Of a stretch of 64,000 nt of DNA, positions 8,442 through 17,911 are shown one piece after another (position 1 is the stretch's first letter; each line of letters starts with the position of its first letter). This stretch comes from JANQPX01 sp039197065 (GTDB lineage Bacteria > Pseudomonadota > Alphaproteobacteria > Geminicoccales > Geminicoccaceae), in the NCBI GenBank assembly GCA_039197065.1, contig JBCCUL010000006.1, positions 86,254-150,253 on the forward strand. Reading direction: 5' to 3'. Both the position numbers and the translations under genes were made by a program. The notes below the pieces were generated by a model that was given only the letters and a program-made list of their open reading frames with translations, had not been told where the DNA came from and did not search any database.

Positions 8442-9463
8442 CCGCTCCACTCCCCAATCCGCGCCCGTGTGACATCGGCGTTGGTATGATAGATCAGGGC
8501 GGCGATGATGCTCGCCAGACCCAGAAACAGAGCCAGCGATCCGAGGAGGACCGATGAGCTCATGAAGACGACCGCTGGGGTCTCGGGCACGGCAATCGCG
8601 GTGTAGAGGGCAGCGCCTAGGCCGGCGAGACTGAGAAGACCGGCGACGGCCGCTGTTCCGGTGAGATAGGCGGTGGGGCGCTGGGCGAAGGTTAAAAGCG
8701 TCTTGATCACGATCAGATCGAACACGACGCGGTAGATGCGGCCGAGGCCGTATTTCGAGGTGCCGTGCTGACGCGCGTGATGACGCACGCCGACCTCGGC
8801 AACGGAACAGCCGAGCGTCGAACTCATCGCCGGGATGAAGCGGTGCATTTCGGAATAGAGCGGCACGCGCTTGATCAGATCGGCACGAAACGCCTTCAGC
8901 GTGCAGCCATTGTCGCGGATATTCACGCCCGTGACCTTGGCGATCAGCTTGTTGGCGACGATCGACGGCAGCTTTCTGGACAGCCATTTGTCTTGGCGCT
9001 TGATCCGCCATCCCACCACCATGTCATGGCCTTCATCGAGCTTCTCGAGGAGCATGCCGATATCGGCCGGGTCGTTTTGCAGATCGGCGTCCATGGTGAC
9101 CAGGACCCGCCCTTTTGCATGGTCGATGCCGGCGACCATGGCGGGGGTTTGACCATAGTTCCTGCGGAGCTTGATCACGCGAATGCGCGGATCGGCGGCG
9201 GCGATTTCCGCGAGCTGCTCGAAAGTTCGATCCGAGCTGCCGTCGTCCACCAGAATGACCTCATAGGCGATGTCGAGCGGATCGAGACTTTCCACCAGGC
9301 GCTGATAGAGAAAGTCCAGGCTTTCCTCTTCATTGTAAGCAGGGATGATCACCGACAGCTCGATCGGTTGATCGGCGTGCAGGCCGGAATCGCCAGCCGC
9401 AACGGGGCCGGACCCATCCAGGAGTTGGGGCTCCAGACTGGTTTCTGCTTTTTCCGTGCTCAT
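8435..9463 (-). CDS. Glycosyltransferase family 2 (DPM1/ArnC-like) with two C-terminal TM segments
   Basis: About 342 residues. The catalytic domain shows LSVIIPAYNEEESLDFLY, VILVDDGSSD and VLVTMDADLQNDP (the DxD metal site), and the GtrB/ArnC-like block PSIVANKLIAKVTGVNIRDN. Two transmembrane helices end the protein. Such enzymes move a sugar from a nucleotide donor to polyprenyl phosphate or a growing glycan on the cytoplasmic face. The ATG at 9463 is chosen as it begins just ahead of the conserved domain; the open frame reaches 9598 but that part looks non-coding. The gene is translationally coupled to the GT2-like gene after it and divergent from the heparinase gene. Confidence 0.87.
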   Translation of the reverse strand: MSTEKAETSLEPQLLDGSGPVAAGDSGLHADQPIELSVIIPAYNEEESLDFLYQRLVESLDPLDIAYEVILVDDGSSDRTFEQLAEIAAADPRIRVIKLRRNYGQTPAMVAGIDHAKGRVLVTMDADLQNDPADIGMLLEKLDEGHDMVVGWRIKRQDKWLSRKLPSIVANKLIAKVTGVNIRDNGCTLKAFRADLIKRVPLYSEMHRFIPAMSSTLGCSVAEVGVRHHARQHGTSKYGLGRIYRVVFDLIVIKTLLTFAQRPTAYLTGTAAVAGLLSLAGLGAALYTAIAVPETPAVVFMSSSVLLGSLALFLGLASIIAALIYHTNADVTRARIGEWSGW

Positions 9464-9763
9464 TTTGCTTAGTTCTGATGATGGTATCAGAGACACCCGA
9501 CAGTTGAAGTAAAATGTTAACATGCCTTTCAGTTGATTGCCAGTTCTCATCTCTGGTTTCGGCCTACCCTGGGGTGACAGTCGAAGACTAGCCGACAAAA
9601 TAATTATTCAATTTAAGGTAGATTTTAATCTGTCATTCACACTCTATTTCGTACATTAAGGTTCGCGGTTGCTGTCACCTTCTTCAGCGACCTTGACAGT
9701 CGCCATTGGAGCGGCCTTTAAACTCACATCGAGCTCCTTGGAATTGAAACCTCATCGGATGCC
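9464..9763. other. AT-rich divergent intergenic region
   Basis: 300 bases between the start of the GT2 gene (-) and the heparinase-like gene (+). It is clearly richer in A+T than its neighbours (for example around 9597-9660) and contains TGACAGTCG twice (about 9574 and 9694). It presumably holds the promoters for both directions and a regulator site; no RNA gene is recognised. Confidence 0.4.
9693..9722 (+). promoter_or_regulatory. Candidate promoter for the heparinase-like / GT4 operon
   Basis: TTGACA at 9693-9698, an 18-base spacer and TTTAAA at 9717-9722, about 40 bases before the ATG at 9764. The -35 hexamer overlaps one of two TGACAGTCG direct repeats in this intergenic region, which could be an activator or repressor half-site. 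Confidence 0.4.
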
Positions 9764-11788
9764 ATGACGGCCGTTTCAGGATGGATGGAGCGTTGGCGCA
9801 CGGCGCGGGCGCTCGGAATTGGCAATGTCGCGCGGGTTGCCGCCTATCGCGGCATGAAACGGACCAGGCTTGCCAAATGGCTGACCGCGTCGCCAGCCGA
9901 GTCGGCCGTCGGCGATCTGTTCACGACCGCAGAGATCACGGACAGCGTATCCCTCGAGCCGGATCTCGCCATCTACTTCTCCCGACACGCCATGCCGCTC
10001 AATGGCGAAGTCCCTTGGCTTTACGATCCATTTGCGGAGGAGCGTTTCGAGGAGCCGGAACGGCATTGGTCGGAGATCCCCGACTTCGTGAGGCCGGGGC
10101 GCGACATCAAGGCGATCTGGGAGCTGTCTCGCTTCGATTGGGTCTTAAAGCTTGCCAGGCTTGCGCGTGATCAGAAAAGTGAGGAGCCGGTCAGGCGCAT
10201 GAACGCGCTGATCCGTGACTGGCAGCAGCATAATCCCCCCTTCCTCGGCCCCAACTGGAAATGCGGTCAGGAAACCACCATCCGCATGCTGCAGACGCTG
10301 CTGGCGGCGGCGCTGATCGGCCAGGATGGCTTGAGGCCGGGGCAGGCTCCGAGCGAGGCGCTGAAAGCGTTCGTCGAAATTCACACCAAGCGCATCGCGG
10401 CCACCATCCAATACGCCCTTGCCCAGGACAACAACCACAGCATCAGCGAAGCCACCGGGCTCTACATCGCCGGCGCCTGGCTCGCCCGTCATGACAAGGC
10501 GGCAAGGCGTCCGCGCTCATGGCATGAACGCGGGGTTCAGCAGCTGGAAAGGCTGGCGGCGAGGCTGTTCGCGGAAGATGGTTCGTTCTCGCAATATTCA
10601 GTCACCTATCACCGCTTCGTCATCGACATGCTGGCCCAGGCGGAGTGGTGGCGAAAGCGCCTCGACCTGCCGGAGCTCTCCGAGATCTATCGAACGCGCG
10701 TCCGCGCCGGAATCCGCTGGCTTCACGATCTCACCGATCCGGAAACCGGGGACGCGCCGAATGTCGGCAGCAATGACGGAGCTCGGCTGTTCGTGCTTTC
10801 GGACACCGATTACCGCGATTTCCGCCCGAGCGTGCAGCTCGCGATGAAATTGTTCGAGGACTGCGTCCCCTATCCCGAAGGAGATCATGACCAGCAGCTC
10901 ATTGGCCTCGATCTTACCCCTGGACCGAGGCGGCCGCTGGAGCGCTCTTCCCGGGTGATGGCCGATGGCGGTTTCGTTCTCATGATCCCCCGCCCCCCCG
11001 CGGACCGTCTTCCCGAGGAGAGCGCGCCCGCGACGCGCGGGGGCGTTGACTTGGCTGAGGCGTCAAACGGGAAAGCGTCAAGTCAAGGGGGTCGACCCTC
11101 GACCGCCTGGGGGTGTGTGCGGTTTCCGAGCTTTGCGTTTCGGCCGGCGCATGCGGATGCGCTTCATCTGGATCTATGGGTCGACGGCGTGAACCTGCTT
11201 CGCGACAGCGGCTCGTTTAGCTACAATCCGAAACCTGGCGCTGCCCCCGATCTTCGGGCGACTTCTGCTCATAACACCATCGAATTCGACGGCCGCGACC
11301 AGATGCCGAGGCTTGGCCGCTTTCTGTTCGGCAGCTGGCTGGAGCCGGCCGAGGTCGGCGAGCTGGTTGCGGACGGCGACACGCTTTCCTGGAGCGGATC
11401 CTATGAGGACGCTCTCGGCTGCCGTCACCGGCGAACGGTCTTTGTGGATGGCGCGGTCTGGCGGGTGCTGGATGAAATCGACGGCCAGAAGGAGAAAGCC
11501 GTTCTCCGCTGGCGCCTCGCGCCCGGCGACTGGAGGCTGGACGGCATGACGCTCCATGGTGCGCTCGCCCGCCTTTCGATCGAAAGCGACCAGCCCCCTT
11601 CGAGCCTTCGCCTCGTCGACGGCAAGGAGTCCCGCTACTATCTCGATCTGGAGACCATTCCCGTGCTCGAAGTTGAACTCGGCCCGGATGTCAGGTCGAT
11701 CGAAACCACCATCACCCTGATCGCAACCGGCAAGAAGGCGAGCGAGAATGCCAACCCTTCCGAAAAAAACTCCGGCTGCCGGGCGTGA
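9764..11788 (+). CDS. Heparinase II/III family protein
   Basis: 674 residues. The N-terminal two thirds form the alpha/alpha-toroid region (PGRDIKAIWELSRFDWV, ALAQDNNHSISEATGLYIAG, FSQYSVTYHRFVIDMLAQAEWW), and the C-terminal third carries the beta-sandwich domain (RPAHADALHLDLWVDG, LRDSGSFSYN, TSAHNTIEFDGRDQMPR). The family cleaves uronate-containing polysaccharides by beta-elimination and is often encoded in exopolysaccharide clusters, where it may trim the polymer. No signal peptide is visible, so its location is uncertain. A Gly/Ser/Ala-rich stretch at about 11010-11100 looks like a linker. It is 16 bases ahead of the GT4 gene. Confidence 0.88.
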   Translation: MTAVSGWMERWRTARALGIGNVARVAAYRGMKRTRLAKWLTASPAESAVGDLFTTAEITDSVSLEPDLAIYFSRHAMPLNGEVPWLYDPFAEERFEEPERHWSEIPDFVRPGRDIKAIWELSRFDWVLKLARLARDQKSEEPVRRMNALIRDWQQHNPPFLGPNWKCGQETTIRMLQTLLAAALIGQDGLRPGQAPSEALKAFVEIHTKRIAATIQYALAQDNNHSISEATGLYIAGAWLARHDKAARRPRSWHERGVQQLERLAARLFAEDGSFSQYSVTYHRFVIDMLAQAEWWRKRLDLPELSEIYRTRVRAGIRWLHDLTDPETGDAPNVGSNDGARLFVLSDTDYRDFRPSVQLAMKLFEDCVPYPEGDHDQQLIGLDLTPGPRRPLERSSRVMADGGFVLMIPRPPADRLPEESAPATRGGVDLAEASNGKASSQGGRPSTAWGCVRFPSFAFRPAHADALHLDLWVDGVNLLRDSGSFSYNPKPGAAPDLRATSAHNTIEFDGRDQMPRLGRFLFGSWLEPAEVGELVADGDTLSWSGSYEDALGCRHRRTVFVDGAVWRVLDEIDGQKEKAVLRWRLAPGDWRLDGMTLHGALARLSIESDQPPSSLRLVDGKESRYYLDLETIPVLEVELGPDVRSIETTITLIATGKKASENANPSEKNSGCRA

Positions 11789-11804
11789 TCGAGGCATGTA
11801 AGAG

Positions 11805-13085
11805 ATGAGAATCATCTACTTTTGTCAGTATTTTTCGACGCGGCAGGGATCCTGGTACGGGCGTCCTTACGAGTTCAGCCGGCGGCTGATCGAACGCGGC
11901 CATGAGGTGACCATGGTGTGCGGCTCCAATACCCGATCAGGCACAGGCCTCGAACAGCCCTTTGTCGGCGGACGGCGGATCGGCGAATGCGACGGCATCC
12001 GGGTGGTCGAATTCGACCTCAATTACAGCAATTACGACGACGTCGCGACCAGGACCTGGAAGTTCGCCAAATATGCGCTGCGCGGCATCACCTTCGCGCT
12101 TCGTGAAGACTACGACCTGATTTTCTGCACCTCCACGCCGCTGACGGCCGGCTTGCCGGGCATCGCCGCATCGACCTTCCGGCGAAAGCCTTTCGTCTTC
12201 GAGGTGCGGGATCTCTGGCCGGAGCTGCCAAAGGCGATGGGCATGACCAATCCCCTGCTGCTCGGCGCAATGAGCGTCCTGGAGTGGGCGTCCTACCGCT
12301 CCGCGCGCGCCTGCATCGGCCTTGCACCCGGCATCATCGAAGGGATCACATCACGCGGCGTCGATGAAGCCGACACGGTCATGATCCCGAACGGCTGCGA
12401 TCTCGACCTTTTCGCGCCGCAAGAGGGGGCACGCCCCTCGATCGACGGGATCGGCGACGGGCAGTTTCTTGCGGTGTTCGCCGGCGCCCATGGACAGGCG
12501 AACGGGCTGGACGCCGTCCTGAATGCCGCGGCCGTTCTCAAGGAGAAGGGACGCAAGGACATCACGCTCATGCTGATCGGCGACGGCAAGATGAAACCGG
12601 CCCTCGAAGCCCGCGCCCAGCAAGAGGGGCTGAGCAATGTCGTCTTTCGCGGCACCATTCCCAAACCGGAACTCGCCCGCGTCATGCAGCGCGCCGAGGC
12701 CGGACTGATGGTGCTCGCCGATATCGAGGCGTTCTATTACGGCACGTCGCCCAACAAATTTTTCGACTACATCTCGAACGGGCTCGCCGTCATCAACAAC
12801 TACCCGGGCTGGCTCGCCGGCCTGATCACGGAGCATGGTGCCGGCATCGCCGTGAAGCCTGGCGATCCCATCGCCTTCGCCGATGCGCTGATGCAGCTCG
12901 CCGACGATCGAGAAACCGCAAAGGTCATGGGAAGGCGGGCGAGAAAGCTCGCCGAGTCGACATTCGACCGTCGACAGCTGGCCGATCGTTTCGTCGATTG
13001 TCTGGAGCGGGTTCTGGACGGCGCAGCGAAGCCGGCAGGCGAGGTCACGGCCGGCAATGCGGAGCTTACTCAGCCACCTCGTTAG
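11805..13085 (+). CDS. Glycosyltransferase family 4 (WbuB/WcaI-like)
   Basis: 426 residues with GT-B fold features: N-terminal IIYFCQYFSTRQGSWYGRPYEF and LIERGHEVTMVCG, central FVFEVRDLWPELPKAMG, and C-terminal FAGAHGQANGLDAVLNAA, LIGDGKMKPALEARA and SPNKFFDYISNGLAVI with the family's nucleotide-sugar-binding acidic region. It resembles WbuB/WcaI-type enzymes that transfer a deoxy- or N-acetyl sugar to a lipid-linked glycan. It follows the heparinase-like gene with only 16 bases between them and very likely shares its transcript. A family-2 repeat lies about 200 bases downstream. Confidence 0.88.
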   Translation: MRIIYFCQYFSTRQGSWYGRPYEFSRRLIERGHEVTMVCGSNTRSGTGLEQPFVGGRRIGECDGIRVVEFDLNYSNYDDVATRTWKFAKYALRGITFALREDYDLIFCTSTPLTAGLPGIAASTFRRKPFVFEVRDLWPELPKAMGMTNPLLLGAMSVLEWASYRSARACIGLAPGIIEGITSRGVDEADTVMIPNGCDLDLFAPQEGARPSIDGIGDGQFLAVFAGAHGQANGLDAVLNAAAVLKEKGRKDITLMLIGDGKMKPALEARAQQEGLSNVVFRGTIPKPELARVMQRAEAGLMVLADIEAFYYGTSPNKFFDYISNGLAVINNYPGWLAGLITEHGAGIAVKPGDPIAFADALMQLADDRETAKVMGRRARKLAESTFDRRQLADRFVDCLERVLDGAAKPAGEVTAGNAELTQPPR

Positions 13086-13283
13086 GCCGGCTCCCGGCAT
13101 GATGGTTTCTGATGCCGCTCCGCCTGGCGACCGACCGCATCGGCAGAGCTGTTCGATGCCGCCTCCCCGTCTTCATACGCATTACCAGCAACCCGGCGAC
13201 CAAACAGCTTGGGATACACGTTCTATCTCTTTGTTTCGCCGCATGCCCTTGCCGATCAGGTGTCTCCACTTGTTCGGGAAAAG

Positions 13284-13419
13284 CTCTAGAGCACTTCCGG
13301 GGCAAGTCGATCCAGCCCGCACCCCCTCCCGACCACCCCCTTCAAGGGTAACCTAGGATTGGGTGGGGGGGGGGGGGTGCGGGCCGGTGCAGTGTAAACC
13401 TGACTAGAAAAAGCTCTAG
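13284..13419 (+). repeat. Family-2 palindromic repeat, copy 1 (degraded right arm)
   Basis: About 136 bp bounded by GCTCTAGAGCA and AAGCTCTAG. It matches the reverse complement of 48180-48309 almost throughout (TTCCGGGGCAAGTCGATCC, then the GC-rich palindrome, then a GTAAACCTGACtAGAAAA block). In this copy the right palindrome arm is replaced by a run of about 14 G (13364-13377), either mutation or a base-calling problem. Confidence 0.75.
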
Positions 13420-13526
13420 ACCGCTTGATGCATCGTCAGCGCGCTGTCTTACGAAACGCGATCATCGCGCCCAAACATCGATACGTTAACACGGTATTTA
13501 CCTTTCCGCCTTAGCCTGAATTTTCT

Positions 13527-13605
13527 GGTCCATGCGACCCTGGGAGTCCGAGCCCGGTCCACCCCATCTCCTGCGGGCGGGCGGATTCCCAGGATCGCAT
13601 GGACC
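13527..13605. repeat. Long inverted repeat with 19-bp arms
   Basis: Left arm 13527-13545 (GGTCCATGCGA...) and right arm 13587-13605 (...CGCATGGACC) are complementary except for one mismatch, separated by 41 bases. It stands alone in the gap 13086-13723, which otherwise contains only the family-2 repeat. It may be a structured RNA, a protein-binding site or a decayed mobile-element end; no gene is recognised in this gap. Confidence 0.6.
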
Positions 13606-13723
13606 GTCGAGAGAGTAGCTGGGCGAGGTTAATGCGGGGTTAAGACGAACGATGACAACGACCGCCATGTTTAGCCGGCGGAGCCACAAGAACGACGACA
13701 CCCAAGAGGCGCTTCATCATCAG

Positions 13724-15538
13724 CTAATCGGCATAGGCCCTGGACGCGTGGGTGCTGTCTGCAGGCTGCGCCCTCGCTTCGGAAAGCGTCGGCGCCGGAT
13801 GATTCGCCGCCAGCTTGTCGCAGGCAGGCGATCTACTGGCGGCGGAAGCTCCGCTCGCGGTGGACGCTCCACTCCCAATGGACGTTCCATTCGCAGTGGA
13901 CGCACCGCTCACAGTGGACGCACCGCTCGCAGCGGCGTCCCAGCGATAGGCGGTTATCCTGGATGAGGGCGGCAGGTCGATCTTGGTGGCCCTGGCCTCG
14001 ATCACATCGGCGACCTCGTCATCGAGCTGCGGGCCGAAGCGCCAGCGATAGACGTTGGAAACGATTACGCCCTTTTCGAAACAGGACATGATCAGATCGA
14101 TCGACTCGGGCTCGCTGACCACCGGCCGGCCCGTACGCCAGTCCACACTGAACTCGCCGATGTCCTGACCGTCCAGATGGCCGCCATTATTGCGCAGGAG
14201 TTCCGACATGCGGCTGTTGCTGATCAGGATGTCATAGCGATCGAAGGCGTACAGCGTTTCCATCTCGCTCGTGGTCAGCAGCACCGCGCCCTCCAGATAG
14301 GGCTCCAGCGCCTCGCTGGCGACATCCCATTCGGGCGGCTTGGTCATCGGCGGCACGGTGACGCCGGCGAGCATGGCGACGGTCTTGATGCTGGCGGCGT
14401 TGGCGAAAAGCGTGAACAGCAGAACGGCGCCGATCAGGCCGGCGCGCAGCGGCCGCTTCGGCAGATTGGGCGCCAGCACGTCGAGGGTCTTGTCGGCAGC
14501 CTCCTTAAGGAAGGGCCAGAAGCGTTCGATCAGATGGGCAAGGGCGACGCCCCAGATCACGAACAGGAAGGGCATGATGTAATAGACGTAACGCAGATGC
14601 TTCATGCCGCCGATCGATTGCAGGACGAAGGCCGGCAGAAAGATGCAGAGGCAAAAGCCGATCAGCCGCGGTCGATAGGCCATGGCGATCAGGAAGGCGA
14701 TGCCGGTGACCGACCAGAGTGTGGGGTAATAGAGGGTGAGCAGCGCGTGGTAGAACCAGAACTGGTTCTTCGAGGCGGCGGCCCAGTCCGGCGTCCAGCG
14801 AAAAGCGTCAAGCAGACCGGCGCCGATACCGCTCAAGGCCAAAAGGGCAAGCGCGCCGATGCCGAGAACGGCTAGTCCGGCGATCGCCAGCCAGCGCCGT
14901 CCCGGCTCCTGCCTGATCAGCCAGGGCTGTCCGATGACCAGCATGACCCAAAGCGCCACGCCGGCGATGCCGAGCAGGGTCGTCTTCTGCAGCAATAGGG
15001 CAAGAGCGAACATGACGGCGGCGTTGATGCCGAGCGCGATCAGCGTGCTCTTTTCCCACCAGTCCCTCTGCTCGACCATGAGATAGACGCTGATGGCGCC
15101 GAGCAAGAAAAACATACCATGGGGCGCATAGAAGCGATGGTGGACCGAAACGGCGATGCCGTCGGGCCAGAAGCAGAAGAACAGGGCCGCGATCCAGGCG
15201 GCGACGGCGCCTGCCGAGGCGCGCGTCCAGAAAAAAAGAGCGATCAGGGTCACCGTCGCGGCGATCACGCCCAACATGCGCAGCACTTCGATATGTTCGC
15301 CGAACAGGCCGAAACCGAAGGCGATCAGCTTGGTGTAGCCGGAGGCGCGCGTGTACTCGCCGTCCGCGATCGTGAGTTCGCCATCCGCCAGCCAGGATTT
15401 CGCGGCGAACAGATGATAGAGCTCGTCCATCATCGGCGCGCCGCTGATCAGCGGCAAACGCACCAGGAGGGCAAGAACGGTCAGCAAGAGGAGGCTGATC
15501 CCAATATCTCGCCCGGTAAGCGGCTTAATCTCGATCAT
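13724..15538 (-). CDS. ArnT-like GT-C glycosyltransferase / polytopic membrane protein with repeat tail
   Basis: 604 residues with about ten hydrophobic segments. The start (RDIGISLLLLTVLALLVRLP, then GAPMMDELYHLFAAKSWL) matches the GT-C layout, in which an acidic residue in the first periplasmic loop (here MMDE) is catalytic. VHHRFYAPHGMFFLLG and the MKHLRYVYYIMPFLFVIWG block also fit. Enzymes of this type use polyprenyl-linked sugars. The C-terminal ~75 residues are Ser/Ala/Thr/Gly-rich and encoded by five imperfect 18-bp repeats. It lies between the family-2 repeat and the co-polymerase gene. A role in exopolysaccharide assembly is inferred from position. Confidence 0.7.
   Translation of the reverse strand: MIEIKPLTGRDIGISLLLLTVLALLVRLPLISGAPMMDELYHLFAAKSWLADGELTIADGEYTRASGYTKLIAFGFGLFGEHIEVLRMLGVIAATVTLIALFFWTRASAGAVAAWIAALFFCFWPDGIAVSVHHRFYAPHGMFFLLGAISVYLMVEQRDWWEKSTLIALGINAAVMFALALLLQKTTLLGIAGVALWVMLVIGQPWLIRQEPGRRWLAIAGLAVLGIGALALLALSGIGAGLLDAFRWTPDWAAASKNQFWFYHALLTLYYPTLWSVTGIAFLIAMAYRPRLIGFCLCIFLPAFVLQSIGGMKHLRYVYYIMPFLFVIWGVALAHLIERFWPFLKEAADKTLDVLAPNLPKRPLRAGLIGAVLLFTLFANAASIKTVAMLAGVTVPPMTKPPEWDVASEALEPYLEGAVLLTTSEMETLYAFDRYDILISNSRMSELLRNNGGHLDGQDIGEFSVDWRTGRPVVSEPESIDLIMSCFEKGVIVSNVYRWRFGPQLDDEVADVIEARATKIDLPPSSRITAYRWDAAASGASTVSGASTANGTSIGSGASTASGASAASRSPACDKLAANHPAPTLSEARAQPADSTHASRAYAD
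13842..13931. repeat. Five imperfect 18-bp tandem repeats inside a coding region
   Basis: Units are about GTGGACGCACCGCTCGCA and start at 13842, 13860, 13878, 13896 and 13914. They encode on the minus strand the GASTxSGASTxNG-type tail of the GT-C-like protein. The unit length keeps the frame, so copy number can change without truncating the protein. Confidence 0.8.
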
Positions 15539-15652
15539 CGTTGTTCAGCGGTCTCGAATATTGAGGACGTAGAGCCCATTCGATGAAACTGGGGATGAGC
15601 TCTTCGGGAGCGCCGGATCGCCCGTAAGCAAGATCGGCGAGGCGGCGAGCAC

Positions 15653-17911
15653 CTACTCGACGTAGTACTTCTTCAAACTGTCGTGATGCTGCAGGCTGTC
15701 GCTGTAGCCATATTGCGCATGCCGCTTCATTTCCACCTGGGTCAGCACGGCGCCGGCGAGATTGGCGTCGGCTTCGGCGAGGAAATCGAGGCCGCCCTGC
15801 ACGGTCTTCTCATCCGTATGGCCCCAGCGCACCGCGAAGATCGTGACATCCGCGAAGGCGGCGAGCGTCCTGGCTTCCACCACCGCGAAGAGCGGCGCGC
15901 TGTCGATCACGATCATGGTGTAGCGATCGCGCAACGCATTCAGCGCATTCTGGAAGGTCTGGTCCTCGATCACGTCAGCGGGATTGGCGAGATGGCTGGA
16001 AATCTGGACGACGTCCAGGCGAGTCATCGAATCGACGCGCACCCCGTCCAGAATATCCACCTCACTCTCGATATCCTCGAGAATGACGGCCGACGGCTCC
16101 ATGCCCAAAGCGGGATAGATGCTGGGCCTGCGAAGGTCGAGATCGATGACCAGCGTGCGCTGGTTCGACTGCGCCGCGAGCGTGGCCAGGCTCAGGGTCA
16201 GCGTGGTCTTGCCTTCGCCCGGCAAGGTCGACGTGACCAGAGCGATCTTCGGTTCGCCGCGCGGCGGCGTGGTCTTGACCGCCATGTAGATCGAGCGAAT
16301 CGCCTCGGCATAGGCCGACATCGGCTTATCGATCAGCTGGTGATGCGGCAGCTTGTTGCGCCTGAGACGATCGATCAGCGGCACGGCGGCAATCGTGTTG
16401 ACACCGAGCCGGTCCTGCAGCTGGCCCGCACTTCTGAGCTTGTTGTCCATACGGTCGACGAACAGGGCGAGCAGGCTGCTGAGCGCGAAGGAGGCGCAAA
16501 AACCGATCAAACCGATCAGCTTCGGGCCGGGCGTGCTCGGGGCGGCGGGCGCGATCGCGCGAGAAATGATCTTGACATTGTCGCGCACCAGAGCCGGCTG
16601 CTCGCGCGTTTCGCGCAGGCGCTGGAGAAACTCCTGATAGAGCTCGCGGATCGATTCAGCATCCCGCTCCAGATCGTTGAGCTGAACCTGCGCTTGATTC
16701 TGATTGGCGCTCGTCGAGCGAAGATTGGCCATCTCACGGGTGATGACCCGCTCCCGCTCACGAAGCAGACGGACGTCGTTCTCCACGGCCTGAATGACGC
16801 GCCGCACCTCGCCGCCGATCTTGTCCCGAATGGCCTCCAGATCACGCTCGGCATCGACCATGAGCGGGTGCTTCGGACCATAGGTATTGGCAAGTTCGTT
16901 CAGCTGCCGCTGGGCCAGCGTCTCTTCCGTTCTGAGCGCCTGGAAGATCGGCGAGGCCGTGACCTCCGCGATGTCGTAAAAGCCGTTGGGCTGACTGCCA
17001 CGCGAGCGGATCAGCGTCAGCGTCGCCTCTTTGGCGGAAAGATTGGCGCGGATGGTCACAAGCTCGGTGCTGAGCCCGATAAGCTCTTGATTCTGCGTAT
17101 CGAGGCCGGCGACGAGAAGATTGTTGTTGGCGCGAAACGTCTCGACCTCGCGTTCGGCGGCGCGCAGCTCTTCGCGCAGCACCCCTACCCGCTCGGCGAG
17201 CCAGGTGCTGGCTTCGGTGTTTTCGTCGAGTTTGTCGCCACGCTGCTGGTCGGCGTAGAGTTCGACCAGGCGATTGGAGATCGTCGCCGCGGTTTCGGGG
17301 CGAAAGGCGGTGTAGGACACGGCGAGAATATAGGCGTCGCCCTCGCGGTAAATGTCCAGATTGTTGCGGAAGTGCTTGACCAGACTGTTCAGGGACGGGC
17401 TGGTCGCCTCGCGCTCGGGGCTTGTCGGCTCAAGCTCGGCCGCTTCGAGACTGCCATTAATGCCATTGTCCTGACCGTCGACGTTCTGACCGGGCAGCCA
17501 GGCGACCGCTTCGCGGATCAGAGTCTTCACGCCAAAGGGAGCGCTGCCTGCCGCCTCACCTTCCTGGGGCTGGAAGCCGGGCTCGAATGCCAGATCGAGA
17601 TCGACGATGATCTGCTCGATCAGGTTCCGCGAGTTGAGGATGCGAATTTCCGTTTCGATCGCCTCATCATCGACAGGCGCTTCATCAGCATCCGCGTTCA
17701 GGTTGATCACCTGATTGTTGGTGCGCTCCACAAGGACCTGTGCGGTCGCCGTGTACTTAGGTACGCTCTGCATGCCGAGAAAGATGGCGACCAACGTACC
17801 CAGTACCGTGCCGGTAAGGATGATCAGTCGATGTCGGTTCAACGCCACAAGGATGCTGAACACATCCAGCACGGGCGCTGACCGCGAAGGGCGACTTGAG
17901 TTTTCTTCCAC
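15653..17911 (-). CDS. Polysaccharide co-polymerase with tyrosine-kinase domain (Wzc/ExoP-like)
   Basis: 752 residues, GTG start. The N-terminal Wzz domain is bounded by transmembrane helices (residues ~29-47 and ~455-480) with a long coiled-coil periplasmic region between. The cytoplasmic BY-kinase domain has Walker A TLPGEGKTT (~residue 560), Walker A' LVIDLDLRRP and Walker B MIVIDSAPLF. The C-terminus has a modest tyrosine cluster (QYGYSD, KKYYVE). It controls chain length and export of the exopolysaccharide with a Wzy-type polymerase; the Wzy-like gene lies 544 bases away, divergently. No phosphatase gene is seen adjacent. Confidence 0.92.
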   Translation of the reverse strand: MEENSSRPSRSAPVLDVFSILVALNRHRLIILTGTVLGTLVAIFLGMQSVPKYTATAQVLVERTNNQVINLNADADEAPVDDEAIETEIRILNSRNLIEQIIVDLDLAFEPGFQPQEGEAAGSAPFGVKTLIREAVAWLPGQNVDGQDNGINGSLEAAELEPTSPEREATSPSLNSLVKHFRNNLDIYREGDAYILAVSYTAFRPETAATISNRLVELYADQQRGDKLDENTEASTWLAERVGVLREELRAAEREVETFRANNNLLVAGLDTQNQELIGLSTELVTIRANLSAKEATLTLIRSRGSQPNGFYDIAEVTASPIFQALRTEETLAQRQLNELANTYGPKHPLMVDAERDLEAIRDKIGGEVRRVIQAVENDVRLLRERERVITREMANLRSTSANQNQAQVQLNDLERDAESIRELYQEFLQRLRETREQPALVRDNVKIISRAIAPAAPSTPGPKLIGLIGFCASFALSSLLALFVDRMDNKLRSAGQLQDRLGVNTIAAVPLIDRLRRNKLPHHQLIDKPMSAYAEAIRSIYMAVKTTPPRGEPKIALVTSTLPGEGKTTLTLSLATLAAQSNQRTLVIDLDLRRPSIYPALGMEPSAVILEDIESEVDILDGVRVDSMTRLDVVQISSHLANPADVIEDQTFQNALNALRDRYTMIVIDSAPLFAVVEARTLAAFADVTIFAVRWGHTDEKTVQGGLDFLAEADANLAGAVLTQVEMKRHAQYGYSDSLQHHDSLKKYYVE

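Noticed and set aside
15683..17881. Long open frame antisense to the Wzc/ExoP-like gene
   Set aside because: It is the mirror of a high-GC coding region with Asp/Arg/His-rich nonsense translation; the minus-strand frame has Walker motifs and Wzz features.
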